Assembly: GCA_036128855.1 (NCBI GenBank)
Contig: JAYYPW010000013.1
Span: 1 to 64,000, forward strand
DNA length: 64,000 nucleotides
Reading direction: 5' to 3'
Source of the DNA: JAYYPW01 sp036128855
GTDB lineage: Bacteria > Pseudomonadota > Gammaproteobacteria > Comchoanobacterales > Comchoanobacteraceae
Shown: positions 47,075 to 57,004 of the stretch, piece after piece
How the letters are laid out: the number at the start of each line of letters is the position of its first letter
Numbering within the stretch: position 1 is the stretch's first letter
The notes under the pieces: generated by a model
What the model was told of the DNA's origin: nothing
The model's database searches: none
The model's input: only the letters and a program-made list of their open reading frames with translations
Program-made: the position numbers and the translations under genes

Positions 47075-47261
47075 GTTTATGAATCAGAGAGAAGAAACAG
47101 AATAATATATAAACATTATACCCTCACTTAGCTAATACTGGCGCTAGTGAATTGATATAGCTAACGTATATGTGCCAGGTAAAAGGTGCTACTACACAAT
47201 CACGTGGCATAGAGAAAATAGAACCTGAGTATGAGGAAAATAAATCTATCAAAAACTGCAA

Positions 47262-48989
47262 TCATTGGAACCATAAAGAAAATAAGCGCGTAAAAAATGG
47301 CTTATCAGATAAAGATGTTTGCATAAGAGCAACAATACCGTCAGGACGTATGATCAGACAACTAGAAGTACCTATACGAAAATGAGAATCTTTAGGATAG
47401 TAGTTTATATCCTGAGTGAGTAATTCACATGCATCTAGATGTTTAAGAAACAAATCTCGCCATATGGACTGCTTTGACCCTAACACAACAATCCATTTTC
47501 TATACTGTAAATATTTATCTAAAGAAGATTTATCTTGCATGATCACAAAGGGCAACAATCTTCCAGATAAAAACTGCGTATGAGATAGAAAAAAAGGTAA
47601 ATGACCTTGATATGGCTCATGAATTAAGTCGCTAACATAAGTGAAGTCTACGTGCTGCTCGAGACCCTGAAAGTGTTTAGCATTTCCCTCTAGAGCTTTA
47701 TCAACGGACTCTTGTAAAAATCGAAATCCATACTTAGGATGGAGAAAAAGCTGTGGCGCTGATGTAAACATAGACTGCAAAGTATCTAAATAGGTATTAG
47801 AGAATTCTAAAGAATGTAGATATCGATAAGATTGCCGAAATATGGATACCTGTCCCTGCTTTATACCTAACAGTTTGGGCAAAGCTAGAAAGTCTCGATA
47901 ATTTTCAACAGACATCTGTACTTGGTTTGCTACTACGGGTAGACGTTCTCGCGAAAAAGAGTCTATATAAACAGAGGATTTTGTTTTACATGTAGATGCT
48001 AATTTCCATATAAGATTAAAAGCATCAGCTAGACCTGCATTCATTCCCATGCCTCCTGCAGGTGTCATAGCATGCACACAATCACCTAGAAAAAGCACTC
48101 TATCACATTGCATCTTCTCAAGTAAATGCGACTGCATGTGCCATAAACAGACTTTTCCTATTTCAGGAATACTTGCTTTGTCTAACCTGCCACATATAAG
48201 CGAAAGAAAATTATTCAAGTCAGCATGTGAGAATGGAGACTTGCCATCTTCAACCTCCACAGGTATTTGTAGTACTTGATAATGATCGAGATCATGCGCT
48301 ACCATACAGGCTTGTACTTGTGGATGGTAGATCCAATAGAGCATAGCTTCATGCGTACAGAATTCTCTTATACTACCTATTACTTCGACACTTAAGAAAG
48401 ATTGCCATGCGTTTTTGTTCGTGTAATCAATACCTAGCGATCGGGCTATGCCACTATGTGAGCCATCACAAGCAAGTAGCCATTGTGAAGATCCAATACG
48501 AGTACTATCAGAGTAATCTAAGCGAAAACTAACATTCTCTGTATTGCTAGATAATATAGATAAACTACATTCCCAGTGAATGTTGACTTTAAGTTTGATG
48601 CAAAGATTCAATAAGCTTTGATAAAGAATATGAAATGGAACATTCATACTACCACCATATAAACCTAAAGCATGCCAGGTTGACACAAAAGATGATTGTT
48701 CTTGCAGATCTACCGAGGCAAATACATTACTAAGGCTTGTACAGTAGGCCATCCGGTGAGACTGTTGCATGGGTGTTGACTGTGAGTATAAAAATTCAAG
48801 GTCAATTCCAACAGAGTGTAAAATACGAAGACTATAAGCATTTAAAAAATGTGCGTGACCTGAAATACCTCCGCGGCTCTTATATTCAACAACACAAACG
48901 TCTAACCCTCTAGCATGTGCAAGTATAGCTGATAATAAACCCGTCGGACCAGCACCAACAATAACCACGTCGTGGTAAAATTCAGACAT
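47262..48989 (-). CDS. FAD-dependent aromatic-ring monooxygenase family protein
   Basis: A 575-residue flavoprotein of the p-hydroxybenzoate hydroxylase/PheA-TfdB family. The FAD-binding Rossmann motif GAGPTG is at 12-17 ('VVIVGAGPTGLLSAILAHARG'). 'LLACDGSHSGIARSLGIDY' contains the DG motif, and 'LFLGDCVHAMTPAGGMGMN' at ~293-311 contains the GD motif for the FAD ribityl chain. The C-terminal ~150 residues fit the thioredoxin-like dimerisation domain of this family. Such enzymes hydroxylate phenolic or polyketide rings using NAD(P)H and O2. The substrate cannot be read from sequence; ubiquinone hydroxylases of the UbiH/UbiF group are shorter (~400). It lies 12 bp after lgt, in an mdh-lgt-monooxygenase operon. 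Confidence 0.85.
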   Translation of the reverse strand: MSEFYHDVVIVGAGPTGLLSAILAHARGLDVCVVEYKSRGGISGHAHFLNAYSLRILHSVGIDLEFLYSQSTPMQQSHRMAYCTSLSNVFASVDLQEQSSFVSTWHALGLYGGSMNVPFHILYQSLLNLCIKLKVNIHWECSLSILSSNTENVSFRLDYSDSTRIGSSQWLLACDGSHSGIARSLGIDYTNKNAWQSFLSVEVIGSIREFCTHEAMLYWIYHPQVQACMVAHDLDHYQVLQIPVEVEDGKSPFSHADLNNFLSLICGRLDKASIPEIGKVCLWHMQSHLLEKMQCDRVLFLGDCVHAMTPAGGMGMNAGLADAFNLIWKLASTCKTKSSVYIDSFSRERLPVVANQVQMSVENYRDFLALPKLLGIKQGQVSIFRQSYRYLHSLEFSNTYLDTLQSMFTSAPQLFLHPKYGFRFLQESVDKALEGNAKHFQGLEQHVDFTYVSDLIHEPYQGHLPFFLSHTQFLSGRLLPFVIMQDKSSLDKYLQYRKWIVVLGSKQSIWRDLFLKHLDACELLTQDINYYPKDSHFRIGTSSCLIIRPDGIVALMQTSLSDKPFFTRLFSLWFQ

Positions 48990-49001
48990 AATGAATATGA
49001 G

Positions 49002-49823
49002 TTAGGTAACTAAAGGAGTTGATGAATTCGAAAATTTGTATCGTAAGAAATACATCCACACAACAGCAACTAACAACATGAACAAACATAATACTTGTCC
49101 CATAGTAAATACATGTAACCACACAAAACCTACGCCAAAATCTGGTTCTCTATAAAACTCAAGCAAAAACCTAATCCAACCATAATGAAATATAAAGTAT
49201 GGGCCTAATGAGCCTGGAACACGGTTAGAATGGGATTTATGCCAGGCCATTAAGAGGTACAGCAAGCCACCCTCACCTAGCATCTCATAGAGCTGAGATG
49301 GATGTCTAGGCAATAAATCGCTGTGTGGGAATACCATGGCCCAAGGAACATCTGACACACGTCCTATAAGCTCACCGTTGATAAAATTACCTAATCTTCC
49401 AAATGCCAAGCCTGGTGCAACTAGCGGGCAGACTACGTCAATTAAAGACTGAAAACAAATCTTGAAATGTTTTGAAAACAAATAAAGCCCCACAGAAAAA
49501 CCAATCAATGCGCCATGAAAAGACATTCCTCCTTCCCAAATAGCAAAGATTCGTCCTACATTGTCGAAATAGTATCCAGGTTTATAAAAACAAACATATC
49601 CAAGACGTCCACCCACTACTATAGATGTTGCAAGATATGAAATAAGATCGGCCCAAATGCTTGTGTTGAGAGGAAGAGACTTGCCATCTATACGTCTGAC
49701 GGTTTCATTTCTCCCCAAAAACCACGCAATCAGAAATCCTAGGACATACATCATTCCGTACCAGCGTATTTGTAAAATGCCAAGATCTAATAAAACAGGA
49801 TTGATGTGCGGCAATACGATCAT
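49002..49823 (-). CDS. lgt: Prolipoprotein diacylglyceryl transferase
   Basis: A 273-residue inner-membrane enzyme that attaches diacylglycerol to the lipobox Cys of prolipoproteins. It has seven predicted membrane helices. The signature 'GLAFGRLGNFINGELIGR' carries the essential Arg, Asn and Glu. 'GGRLGYVCFYKP' and 'GGMSFHGALIGF' are typical. The ATG overlaps the mdh stop as ATGA (4 bp), indicating translational coupling. Confidence 0.95.
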   Translation of the reverse strand: MIVLPHINPVLLDLGILQIRWYGMMYVLGFLIAWFLGRNETVRRIDGKSLPLNTSIWADLISYLATSIVVGGRLGYVCFYKPGYYFDNVGRIFAIWEGGMSFHGALIGFSVGLYLFSKHFKICFQSLIDVVCPLVAPGLAFGRLGNFINGELIGRVSDVPWAMVFPHSDLLPRHPSQLYEMLGEGGLLYLLMAWHKSHSNRVPGSLGPYFIFHYGWIRFLLEFYREPDFGVGFVWLHVFTMGQVLCLFMLLVAVVWMYFLRYKFSNSSTPLVT

Positions 49824-50815
49824 AATGTTGTAAGTAAACTCTCTACCTGTGCAATTTCTTGAGCAATCTCAGCAAAACTTGCATCTAGTTTACCTTGAGC
49901 AAAATCATTATGTGTTAATCCTGAGACTACTGATAGAGAACCGCTCGCATCAAACTGACATGGATAAGAGACTATCGACCCGGGCTTGGCACCATACTCC
50001 CCAGACGAGCAAATAGCTATAGAAAACATACCATAGTCAGGGTTTTTATCTATAAGCATAATCATTGAGTCTAAAGCAGCATTTGCAGCAGATGCTGCAG
50101 ATGAGCTACCACGCATCTTGATCACCTCAGAGCCCCTACTAGCTACTGTAGGAAGATATTTTTCTCGTAAGAGCACTTCTTTTTTTCTGAACTGCTCGAT
50201 GAGTGGCTGACCATCTAGCAAAGCATTAAAGTAATCAGCAAACATAGTATCAGAATGATTACCCCAAACGCATAGATTATCAATCTGGTTAATAGAGATA
50301 TCTAGGATAGAAGCTAGTTGTGCATAAGCTCTATTCTGATCAAGCATACTCATAGCAAAAAAGTTCTTCTTTGCAAGATCCGGAGCAAAGCGCATGGTTA
50401 AATAGGCATTTGTGTTACATGGATTACCAACCACTAAGACCTGGCAGTTCCTATCAGCGACTTTATTTAAAGCGGTGCCTTGTTCTTTGAAAACCCCCGC
50501 ATTAGCTTTTAGTAAATCAGAGCGTTGCATACCTTGAACACGTGGCATTGCACCGATGAGGAGTGCATAATCAACATCAAAAAATGCCTCTTCTGCATTT
50601 GAAGTGTAAATTATCTCATCTATAAATGGAAAAGCACAGTCTTCAAGCTCCATTACCACACCCTCAAGAGCATGCATTCGCGATTCAACTTCTAGTAAAC
50701 GCAAAGACAAAGTTGTCTCTGTATCTTGCAGTAATTCACCAAGTCTTGGTAATAGAGCGTAGGCGATGTTACCTGCTGCACCAGTAACAGCGAGAGAAAT
50801 AGATGACACAAGCAA
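49820..50815 (-). CDS. mdh: Malate dehydrogenase
   Basis: A 331-residue NAD-dependent enzyme interconverting malate and oxaloacetate in the TCA cycle, of the cytosolic/type-2 form. It has 'AVTGAAGNIAYALLPRL' for NAD, substrate-binding Arg in 'GAMPRVQGMQRSDLL', 'VVGNPCNTNAYL', 'MLDQNRAYAQLA', and catalytic His in 'VWGNHSDTMFADY'. The annotated start is TTG 50815; GTG 50809 two codons later is equally possible. It is the first gene of the mdh-lgt-monooxygenase operon. With icd it shows that part of the TCA cycle is retained. Confidence 0.94.
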   Translation of the reverse strand: MLVSSISLAVTGAAGNIAYALLPRLGELLQDTETTLSLRLLEVESRMHALEGVVMELEDCAFPFIDEIIYTSNAEEAFFDVDYALLIGAMPRVQGMQRSDLLKANAGVFKEQGTALNKVADRNCQVLVVGNPCNTNAYLTMRFAPDLAKKNFFAMSMLDQNRAYAQLASILDISINQIDNLCVWGNHSDTMFADYFNALLDGQPLIEQFRKKEVLLREKYLPTVASRGSEVIKMRGSSSAASAANAALDSMIMLIDKNPDYGMFSIAICSSGEYGAKPGSIVSYPCQFDASGSLSVVSGLTHNDFAQGKLDASFAEIAQEIAQVESLLTTL

Positions 50816-51077
50816 ACCTAATAATTAGACATTACGTTAAATATACGCATTTAGATGATTATTGACAAGATACAAGTAGAGATAAAACAAGAGTTTTACA
50901 TTCAATATCAATAAAATTTCATAACTCATATAAATTAGTACTAATTGTATTCAGAGTGACACATTAAAAAACCTATATATTTACATAATCACATGAGATA
51001 ATACTCTTTAAGCATATGGTACAAACTGTTGCAACTACGCATAAATAGTGCAATATTAGACACTATTATTCATTTTC

Positions 51078-51884
51078 ATGTTATTTATGATTTCAATGCT
51101 TTATTTATGTCTTTCTATATTGCTAATAAACACTGCAGACGCTGCGAATTTAGGCACCACGACTATTAAAAAAGATGATGAACACCATCTAGTATTGCAC
51201 CTATACGAATCTGCAAACACAAAGTATATTTTCGATCACCAAATATTTGATAAAGTCGAAAATCAACAAATCGACATCAACTCCATGTTTGGTATGGAGT
51301 ATCTAGGTCATGATATTGCTAGGTACGTAAAGATTGGGATTGGTCAGAATTTTATCCATAACCACTTAATTGGCAATAGCGCTGATCTACATGGGCACGT
51401 TTATGAACGAGGTATAATATTCGACACAAAGATGCATTATACAATCTTGAATCAACAAGATGTATTTTATGAAAATTTTATACCAGAGCAGCACTTTTCC
51501 TTTAGATTAGGTCGAGACATCGTATTGAACACGAATAATATTGCAACATTGACCTCAGATATTGAGTTCATAAAGAAAGATAAAATGCAAGTTGGGTTAA
51601 AGGAGACAGAATCCATAACATTTGTAAGTAATTTGGGCTTGAGCATTGAAAATCAGAACTGGTTAGAAAAAAATATTTCATTATCAGTGAAATATGCACC
51701 AGGTGAGCCGATCTTTATTGAAGGGTCCTGTGTTTTTTATCTACAACCTTCAGGATATCTGCATTCAAAACGCTTAGACTCTAGCACTCATGTTCTTAAT
51801 CTTGAGCCATTTCACCCTACTCAATTTGATGTTCGTTACGAAGATTTACTGGATTGGATGGATAAACCCTTAGATGACGAATAA
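51078..51884 (+). CDS. Exported protein of unknown function
   Basis: A 268-residue protein with a good Sec signal peptide (residues 1-23, 'MLYLCLSILLINTADAA' with cleavage after ADA-A). The mature part is rich in alternating hydrophobic/polar beta-strand-like segments (HLVLHLYES, ARYVKIGIGQNF, FSFRLGRDIVLN, ISLSVKYAPGEP), which suits a beta-sandwich or small outer-membrane barrel. It does not end in the usual aromatic residue of an outer-membrane barrel (it ends PLDDE). No family is recognised. It stands 63 bp upstream of recD2 in the same direction, probably only by location. Confidence 0.68.
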   Translation: MLFMISMLYLCLSILLINTADAANLGTTTIKKDDEHHLVLHLYESANTKYIFDHQIFDKVENQQIDINSMFGMEYLGHDIARYVKIGIGQNFIHNHLIGNSADLHGHVYERGIIFDTKMHYTILNQQDVFYENFIPEQHFSFRLGRDIVLNTNNIATLTSDIEFIKKDKMQVGLKETESITFVSNLGLSIENQNWLEKNISLSVKYAPGEPIFIEGSCVFYLQPSGYLHSKRLDSSTHVLNLEPFHPTQFDVRYEDLLDWMDKPLDDE

Positions 51885-51947
51885 ACGCCGTATTGCAGCA
51901 ACTTTAAAAAGAGCGTATGGTTAAAGAACAATATATGTTATCGGGCT

Positions 51948-54119
51948 ATGAGTATTGAAGTAGAAGAAGCAATTATCTTGGGAGAGATTAGTCAGGTCCA
52001 GTTTCAATCTGAAGACACTGGCTATTGTATATTAAAGATAAAAGAAGCAAAATCGAAAAACATGCATACAATATTAGGCTATACAGTTAATCCTCAAATA
52101 GGCCAAGAAGTTAAAGCGGTTGGAACTTGGGTAACGAATGCGCATTACGGGAAGCAGCTAAAAGCACATACACTTACACCTAAAACACCGAGAACCCGTA
52201 AAGCGATTGTAAAGTATCTATCCTCTGGGATGATAAGTGGAATAGGAGAAAAATTAGCACAAACACTTTATGATAAATTTGGCAGTGAAACAATTGATAT
52301 TATTGAAAAAAACCCCATTAAGCTCACTAAGATATCTGGAATTGGCAAGAAACGTGCAGAAGCAATTAGCAAAGCTTGGCACGCACAATATATATTAACA
52401 GAAACATTATTGTTTCTTTACCAGCATAATATAACACACAATCGAGCGATTCGAATTTATCAAACCTACGGTGAGCAAACAATTCATAAAATACAAGAGA
52501 ACCCCTACCAATTATATATTGATATAAGTGGTATAGGATTTAAGTTAGCTGATCAAATTGCACTTTCGTTAGGAATAAAGAAAGATAGCGCTATACGTAT
52601 ACAGCACGCATTATTATACGTGCTTGAAAATGGTCAGCAGACTGGCCATACGGCATTACCAACTAATAGTGTATTGGAGGAGATGCAAAAGAAACTTGAA
52701 TTGCAAGAAAGCACAATTAGAAATCAATTGCAAGATAATCAAATTAAGCACCTCATTTATGAAACAACCATAAACTCCGATAATTATTATTACATGAAGA
52801 AGCTTTACATTGCAGAAGTTGAAACAGCATATCATATCAAAAGACTTTGTAAGAAACCTGGAATGGTACCTACGCACGATGAAATACAGCACTTATTACC
52901 TAAACTTGAATCCTACTTAGGCTATACCCTTACATCCCAACAACATCAAGCTCTTGAAATCATATTAACTAACAAAGTGAGTATACTTACGGGTGGTCCG
53001 GGTGTTGGTAAAACCACACTAGTACAGAGCCTGGTACGTATACTTCAACAATTACATAGAATTATTTCTTTGTGTGCACCCACAGGTAAAGCGGCTAAAA
53101 GATTGAGAGAATCTACAGGATGCAAAGCAACAACAATACATAGAGCGCTCTCTGTTGACCCAGTAACAAGGAGGTTTCAGCATGATGATAAAAATCCATT
53201 GAACATTGAGTTTTGCATAATCGATGAGAGCTCAATGATAGACATACATCTTGCACATCATTTACTTAAAGCCATACCAGATCATTCAAGTTTATTGCTT
53301 GTTGGAGATGTAGACCAGCTGCCATCTGTTGGCCCTGGAACCGTTCTTAGAGATATGATAGAGACACAAAGAATTGCAGTTGTCGCACTGACAGAGATAT
53401 TCAGACAAGCACAGACCTCTGCAATAGTGCAGTATGCTCATTCAGTGCGACAAGGAATTATGCCGCTATTTCAGATATCTGATCATAGCGATTGTTACTT
53501 CATAGATAGAAATGATAGCAATGAAATTATTGATACTATAAAAAAATTAATACTCAAAAGAATACCAACTAAGTTTGGGCTTGACCCCCGCAAAGATATC
53601 CAAATATTGTGTCCCATGCATAGAGGAGATTTAGGAACACTTGCCATGAATAGAAATATACAAACCTGGTTAAACAGTGAAATAGATAAAGATAACAAAA
53701 GTTTCAAGTTACATGATAAGGTGATTCAAGTTCGTAACAATTATGACAAAGACGTTTTCAATGGTGATAGCGGTACAATTATTGGTATTGATAGTCAAAA
53801 TAAATTTATTCAAGTTGATTTTGATGATAAAGTTGTAAATTATGATTTTTCAGAGTGTGATGAAATACAGCTTGCCTATGCTATAAGCATACATAAAAGC
53901 CAAGGATCTGAATTTCCATGTGTAATTATACCTGTCTCAACATCACAGTATATGATGCTTGAGAGAAACATTATTTACACAGGCATGACTAGAAGCAAAA
54001 AGTTATTGATTTTTGTGGGGCAAAAAAAAGCTCTTCGTATGGCTCTACAGAAAAACCAAACTGCAGAGAGAATTGGTTTTTTGGACGAACGCTTGCATCA
54101 AGCATTCTCAATGAGTTAG
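51948..54119 (+). CDS. recD2: RecD2-type ATP-dependent DNA helicase
   Basis: A 723-residue SF1B 5'-3' helicase of the RecD-like family that acts without RecBC. The N-terminal ~150 residues include an OB-like start and helix-hairpin-helix motifs ('SGMISGIGEKLAQTLYDKFG', 'LTKISGIGKKRAEAI'). The helicase core has Walker A 'TGGPGVGKTTL' near 348-358, 'CAPTGKAAKRL', Walker B 'IIDESSMID' near 424-432, 'LLVGDVDQLPSVGPG', and motif VI 'YTGMTRSKKLLIFVG' with 'AISIHKSQGSEFP'. The length is in the family range. The RecBCD-type RecD lacks the long N-terminal region seen here. Confidence 0.93.
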   Translation: MSIEVEEAIILGEISQVQFQSEDTGYCILKIKEAKSKNMHTILGYTVNPQIGQEVKAVGTWVTNAHYGKQLKAHTLTPKTPRTRKAIVKYLSSGMISGIGEKLAQTLYDKFGSETIDIIEKNPIKLTKISGIGKKRAEAISKAWHAQYILTETLLFLYQHNITHNRAIRIYQTYGEQTIHKIQENPYQLYIDISGIGFKLADQIALSLGIKKDSAIRIQHALLYVLENGQQTGHTALPTNSVLEEMQKKLELQESTIRNQLQDNQIKHLIYETTINSDNYYYMKKLYIAEVETAYHIKRLCKKPGMVPTHDEIQHLLPKLESYLGYTLTSQQHQALEIILTNKVSILTGGPGVGKTTLVQSLVRILQQLHRIISLCAPTGKAAKRLRESTGCKATTIHRALSVDPVTRRFQHDDKNPLNIEFCIIDESSMIDIHLAHHLLKAIPDHSSLLLVGDVDQLPSVGPGTVLRDMIETQRIAVVALTEIFRQAQTSAIVQYAHSVRQGIMPLFQISDHSDCYFIDRNDSNEIIDTIKKLILKRIPTKFGLDPRKDIQILCPMHRGDLGTLAMNRNIQTWLNSEIDKDNKSFKLHDKVIQVRNNYDKDVFNGDSGTIIGIDSQNKFIQVDFDDKVVNYDFSECDEIQLAYAISIHKSQGSEFPCVIIPVSTSQYMMLERNIIYTGMTRSKKLLIFVGQKKALRMALQKNQTAERIGFLDERLHQAFSMS

Positions 54120-54170
54120 AATAAAAACGTAATCTAAACTTGCTAAATATATTGACTGCAGGAGAACAAC

Positions 54171-55541
54171 ATGGCTAATAAAAACGAAAACGAACCCACA
54201 TTCGCAGATGTACAAAATATGCTACTTAATGGGAGCCTAAAGACAATCCAGCCTCTTAAAGATAAAATGATAGATGTACCACGTGATGGAAAATGCGGCT
54301 GGTGGGCGCTAGCGTTAAATCTTAATATGCTTATTTGTACAGGATATTTAGATAACATCGCACAAACTGACTACAGTGGCAATTTTCAAAAACTACTAAG
54401 TTCATTCAACGATATTGTATCTAACTATGAAGGGACCAAGCACTACAAAAAGATAGAAAACTTAAATGAACTTAAACGCTTCTTAGTATCACAAAATACA
54501 CCCAAAAGAATCCTGGGCACAGAAGTAATGCAACATCAGCATGTGATGATGGGAGCAATAATTCTTTATTGTAAAAGGTTGGGACAAAACCCCGAGGACA
54601 GCAGCACTGCAGAACAATATGATCAGGCAGAGATTATCAGTCCTAACCAAGATAACTATATCAAAGATGCAATGAGCATTGCATTTGAGTTAGATTCGAT
54701 ACCCCGTCCACAATGGTTAAAAGTAGAGACAGGATTTTATTTCGCAGAATCCCTAGGGATAGAATTTATCAACATTGAACATCATGTAGACCCTGCTAGT
54801 CTTTACCATGAAGCAGTCGCAGATGCTTTTTCGAACAGCTATAAAAAAGACACAGAACTTAAAAAAGATGCCATAGATGTACTAAAAAGGCTCAGAGGGG
54901 ATCATCTTTCAGCGTTGCAAGGTAATGATGGAAGAGTTTGTATTAAGAATAAGCCATACCTAAAACTCGTATTAGAGGCGAGTCATAGTCGAGTAACAGG
55001 TGGTGGAACGTATGGAGAGCATTTCTGGTCTCTTATACCAAAAGAACTCTACCAAGCCGCTGACAAATCATCATTAGCACTACCTCAAGCATTAAATTTT
55101 TTTGATATAAATATTGGCAATATACAAGATAAACTGACTGAAAAAGATAAACCTAGCGAAACTAAAAAGAATAAAGTAAGTTGGCTAAAAACTTCATACA
55201 ACCATATTACTAACCCATATGTTATACTCTTATGCGGATTAGCAGCGATACTTTATGCGAATAATGCACCGCTTTTTACTGTAGGTATTATAGCAGGTAT
55301 TATCATACTATCGCTTCTAACTCAAATAATGGAAAATTCATTTATAGATGAGATTGAACAGCCAGAAATGATAAAGAAACCCTATAACCCTGTTCCATCT
55401 GCAAAACTGTCCGAGTGCAGGCCTACCAACAAAAACCTAACTGAAAAACGTAGTTTTCCATCAAATGAAGCAACAGTCATCCACAGTGATGATGTCAGTT
55501 TATCATCAGAAGAAGAAACGGCTAGACCCTCCTCTATATAA
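54171..55541 (+). CDS. OTU-like cysteine protease with C-terminal membrane hairpin, putative effector
   Basis: A 456-residue protein with AGGAG before ATG. The N-terminal motif 'VPRDGKCGWWALALNL' places Asp39 and Cys42 as in OTU deubiquitinases (D-G-x-C). A His in 'GGTYGEHFWSLIPKEL' (His284) fits the catalytic His before aromatic residues. The ~242-residue Cys-His spacing is longer than in eukaryotic OTUs but resembles the Legionella Lot-type OTUs, which carry a helical insert. Residues ~347-387 form two adjacent membrane segments (PYVILLCGLAAILYA; FTVGIIAGIIILSLL), then an acidic/Ser tail ending SLSSEEETARPSSI, like a type IV signal. Inferred role: host-membrane-anchored ubiquitin protease. 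The fold assignment rests on motifs. It follows recD2 by 51 bp but is unlikely to be functionally linked. Confidence 0.72.
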   Translation: MANKNENEPTFADVQNMLLNGSLKTIQPLKDKMIDVPRDGKCGWWALALNLNMLICTGYLDNIAQTDYSGNFQKLLSSFNDIVSNYEGTKHYKKIENLNELKRFLVSQNTPKRILGTEVMQHQHVMMGAIILYCKRLGQNPEDSSTAEQYDQAEIISPNQDNYIKDAMSIAFELDSIPRPQWLKVETGFYFAESLGIEFINIEHHVDPASLYHEAVADAFSNSYKKDTELKKDAIDVLKRLRGDHLSALQGNDGRVCIKNKPYLKLVLEASHSRVTGGGTYGEHFWSLIPKELYQAADKSSLALPQALNFFDINIGNIQDKLTEKDKPSETKKNKVSWLKTSYNHITNPYVILLCGLAAILYANNAPLFTVGIIAGIIILSLLTQIMENSFIDEIEQPEMIKKPYNPVPSAKLSECRPTNKNLTEKRSFPSNEATVIHSDDVSLSSEEETARPSSI

Positions 55542-55543
55542 TC

Positions 55544-55594
55544 TAGGTAGAACCCCACATTGGTTGCTTAAATTATAACAGAATAGTCTACCTA
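55544..55594 (+). terminator. Inverted repeat after the OTU-like gene
   Basis: Perfect 8-bp arms TAGGTAGA (55544-55551) and TCTACCTA (55587-55594) with a 35-nt loop are followed by AT-rich ATTATTTATT. It sits just past the OTU-like stop and before the convergent tilS stop. The loop length makes intrinsic termination uncertain. Confidence 0.35.
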
Positions 55595-55651
55595 ATTATT
55601 TATTCTTGAAAACTACACTTTACAATAAGTTTATATAATGACAGCACTAGT

Positions 55652-56995
55652 TTAGAGATCAATCGAGTAGTCAATTGCATAAGGTATCTTGGAAATATCA
55701 GTACCAAATGCAAAGATTATGTTACTTTTTTTATAACATAACCAAGGCCAAACTGGTCTTAAAAAGATAGGAATCTGTCGCTGTTGAAAGGTGTTTTTAA
55801 TATATTTTTTCGATATTTTCGCCTTTATATCCTTTTGATCGGTAACTAAAAAGATATTAAATGTAGATGAAAGACATGAATGATGAGCAGATGATATTTT
55901 CTTATGACTAAACTCAAGGTTAAAGTTACCAAAAGGAAATTCTACACGAAGAATACTAGGGGAAATCCATCTAATATTATAACGTTCATCAGATAGAGCA
56001 TGATAAACCTTAGCAGGAATAAGAAAGAGTCTATTTCTATCAATACGTAGAACATATTGATCTGTCATCAGTACCGCCCTACTAGTAGGCAGAGCAGATT
56101 GAATCTGGCATGAAAAATCTAATAGTCTTTTCTGGTTAACCGTATACCAACCATAACGGGTAACCCATGTCTTCAACAGTAGAGAAATAGTGTCACAAGA
56201 TAGAGAATTAAATATACTTAGGTGAATATAGTCAAAACCATAGAAGGACTTTTGGTGTGTATCCAAAAGAGTTTGTAAATATTCAGCGTAAGAATGGATA
56301 TCAGACTGCCATGATTGCGCTCTTCTTGCAACGTTTGTGGCTACACAGGGCCATTTAGACTGAATAATCGGCAGAAGCTCGTTACGAATATAGTTTCGTG
56401 AAAAGTGAATATCTGTATTAGTGGGGTCATCGATAAATGGTAATTTATTTTCATTAGCATAATGTGTTATTCTTGACTTAGAGAATAGCAATAATGGTCT
56501 GATAGTAAAATATTTATCAGTTTTAACAGTGTGTTTTATACCACAAAGCCCTTGTAAGCCAGATCCCTGACATAAACGCATCAAAATAGTTTCGAGCTGA
56601 TCTTCAGCATGATGAGCTAATACCAATGTTCCCTTGAAACTGATTAGAGACATATGCGAAATAAAACACTGTGTTCTCGCGGTACGGGCTGCATCCTCAA
56701 TTCCTTTTCCAGAATTTTGTACAGAAATTGAGTATTTTGTAAATTTAACAGAGTATTTTTTACAAAAACTAGAACATAAGGCAACCCACTGCGCAGATAT
56801 AGGCTGAAGATTATGATTCACATGTACCGCCTCGAATGTGATATGTGATCTTATTCGAGCATAGTGAATACATAGATGCAGTAAAGCAATAGAATCTGAA
56901 CCACCACTAACGCCTACCACCAGGTGGTTAATGCTTATTGTTGAAAGAATTTTATCAAGGCGATCAGTAAAATCGGCAAATAGTGAAGACTGCAT
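55652..56995 (-). CDS. tilS: tRNA(Ile)-lysidine synthase
   Basis: A 447-residue essential enzyme that converts C34 of the AUA-reading tRNA(Ile) to lysidine. The PP-loop SGGSDS is at 30-35, and 'HVNHNLQPISAQW' and 'TARTQCF', 'LAHHAEDQLETILMRL', 'GSGLQGLCGI' and 'IRPLLLFSKSRITHYA' are diagnostic. 'FIDDPTNTDIHFSRNYIR' is the ATP/tRNA-binding region. The C-terminal half includes the TilS-type substrate-binding domain. It is the last gene of the gyrA block, 9 bp after accA. Confidence 0.94.
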   Translation of the reverse strand: MQSSLFADFTDRLDKILSTISINHLVVGVSGGSDSIALLHLCIHYARIRSHITFEAVHVNHNLQPISAQWVALCSSFCKKYSVKFTKYSISVQNSGKGIEDAARTARTQCFISHMSLISFKGTLVLAHHAEDQLETILMRLCQGSGLQGLCGIKHTVKTDKYFTIRPLLLFSKSRITHYANENKLPFIDDPTNTDIHFSRNYIRNELLPIIQSKWPCVATNVARRAQSWQSDIHSYAEYLQTLLDTHQKSFYGFDYIHLSIFNSLSCDTISLLLKTWVTRYGWYTVNQKRLLDFSCQIQSALPTSRAVLMTDQYVLRIDRNRLFLIPAKVYHALSDERYNIRWISPSILRVEFPFGNFNLEFSHKKISSAHHSCLSSTFNIFLVTDQKDIKAKISKKYIKNTFQQRQIPIFLRPVWPWLCYKKSNIIFAFGTDISKIPYAIDYSIDL

Positions 56996-57004
56996 AATAA
57001 AAGT

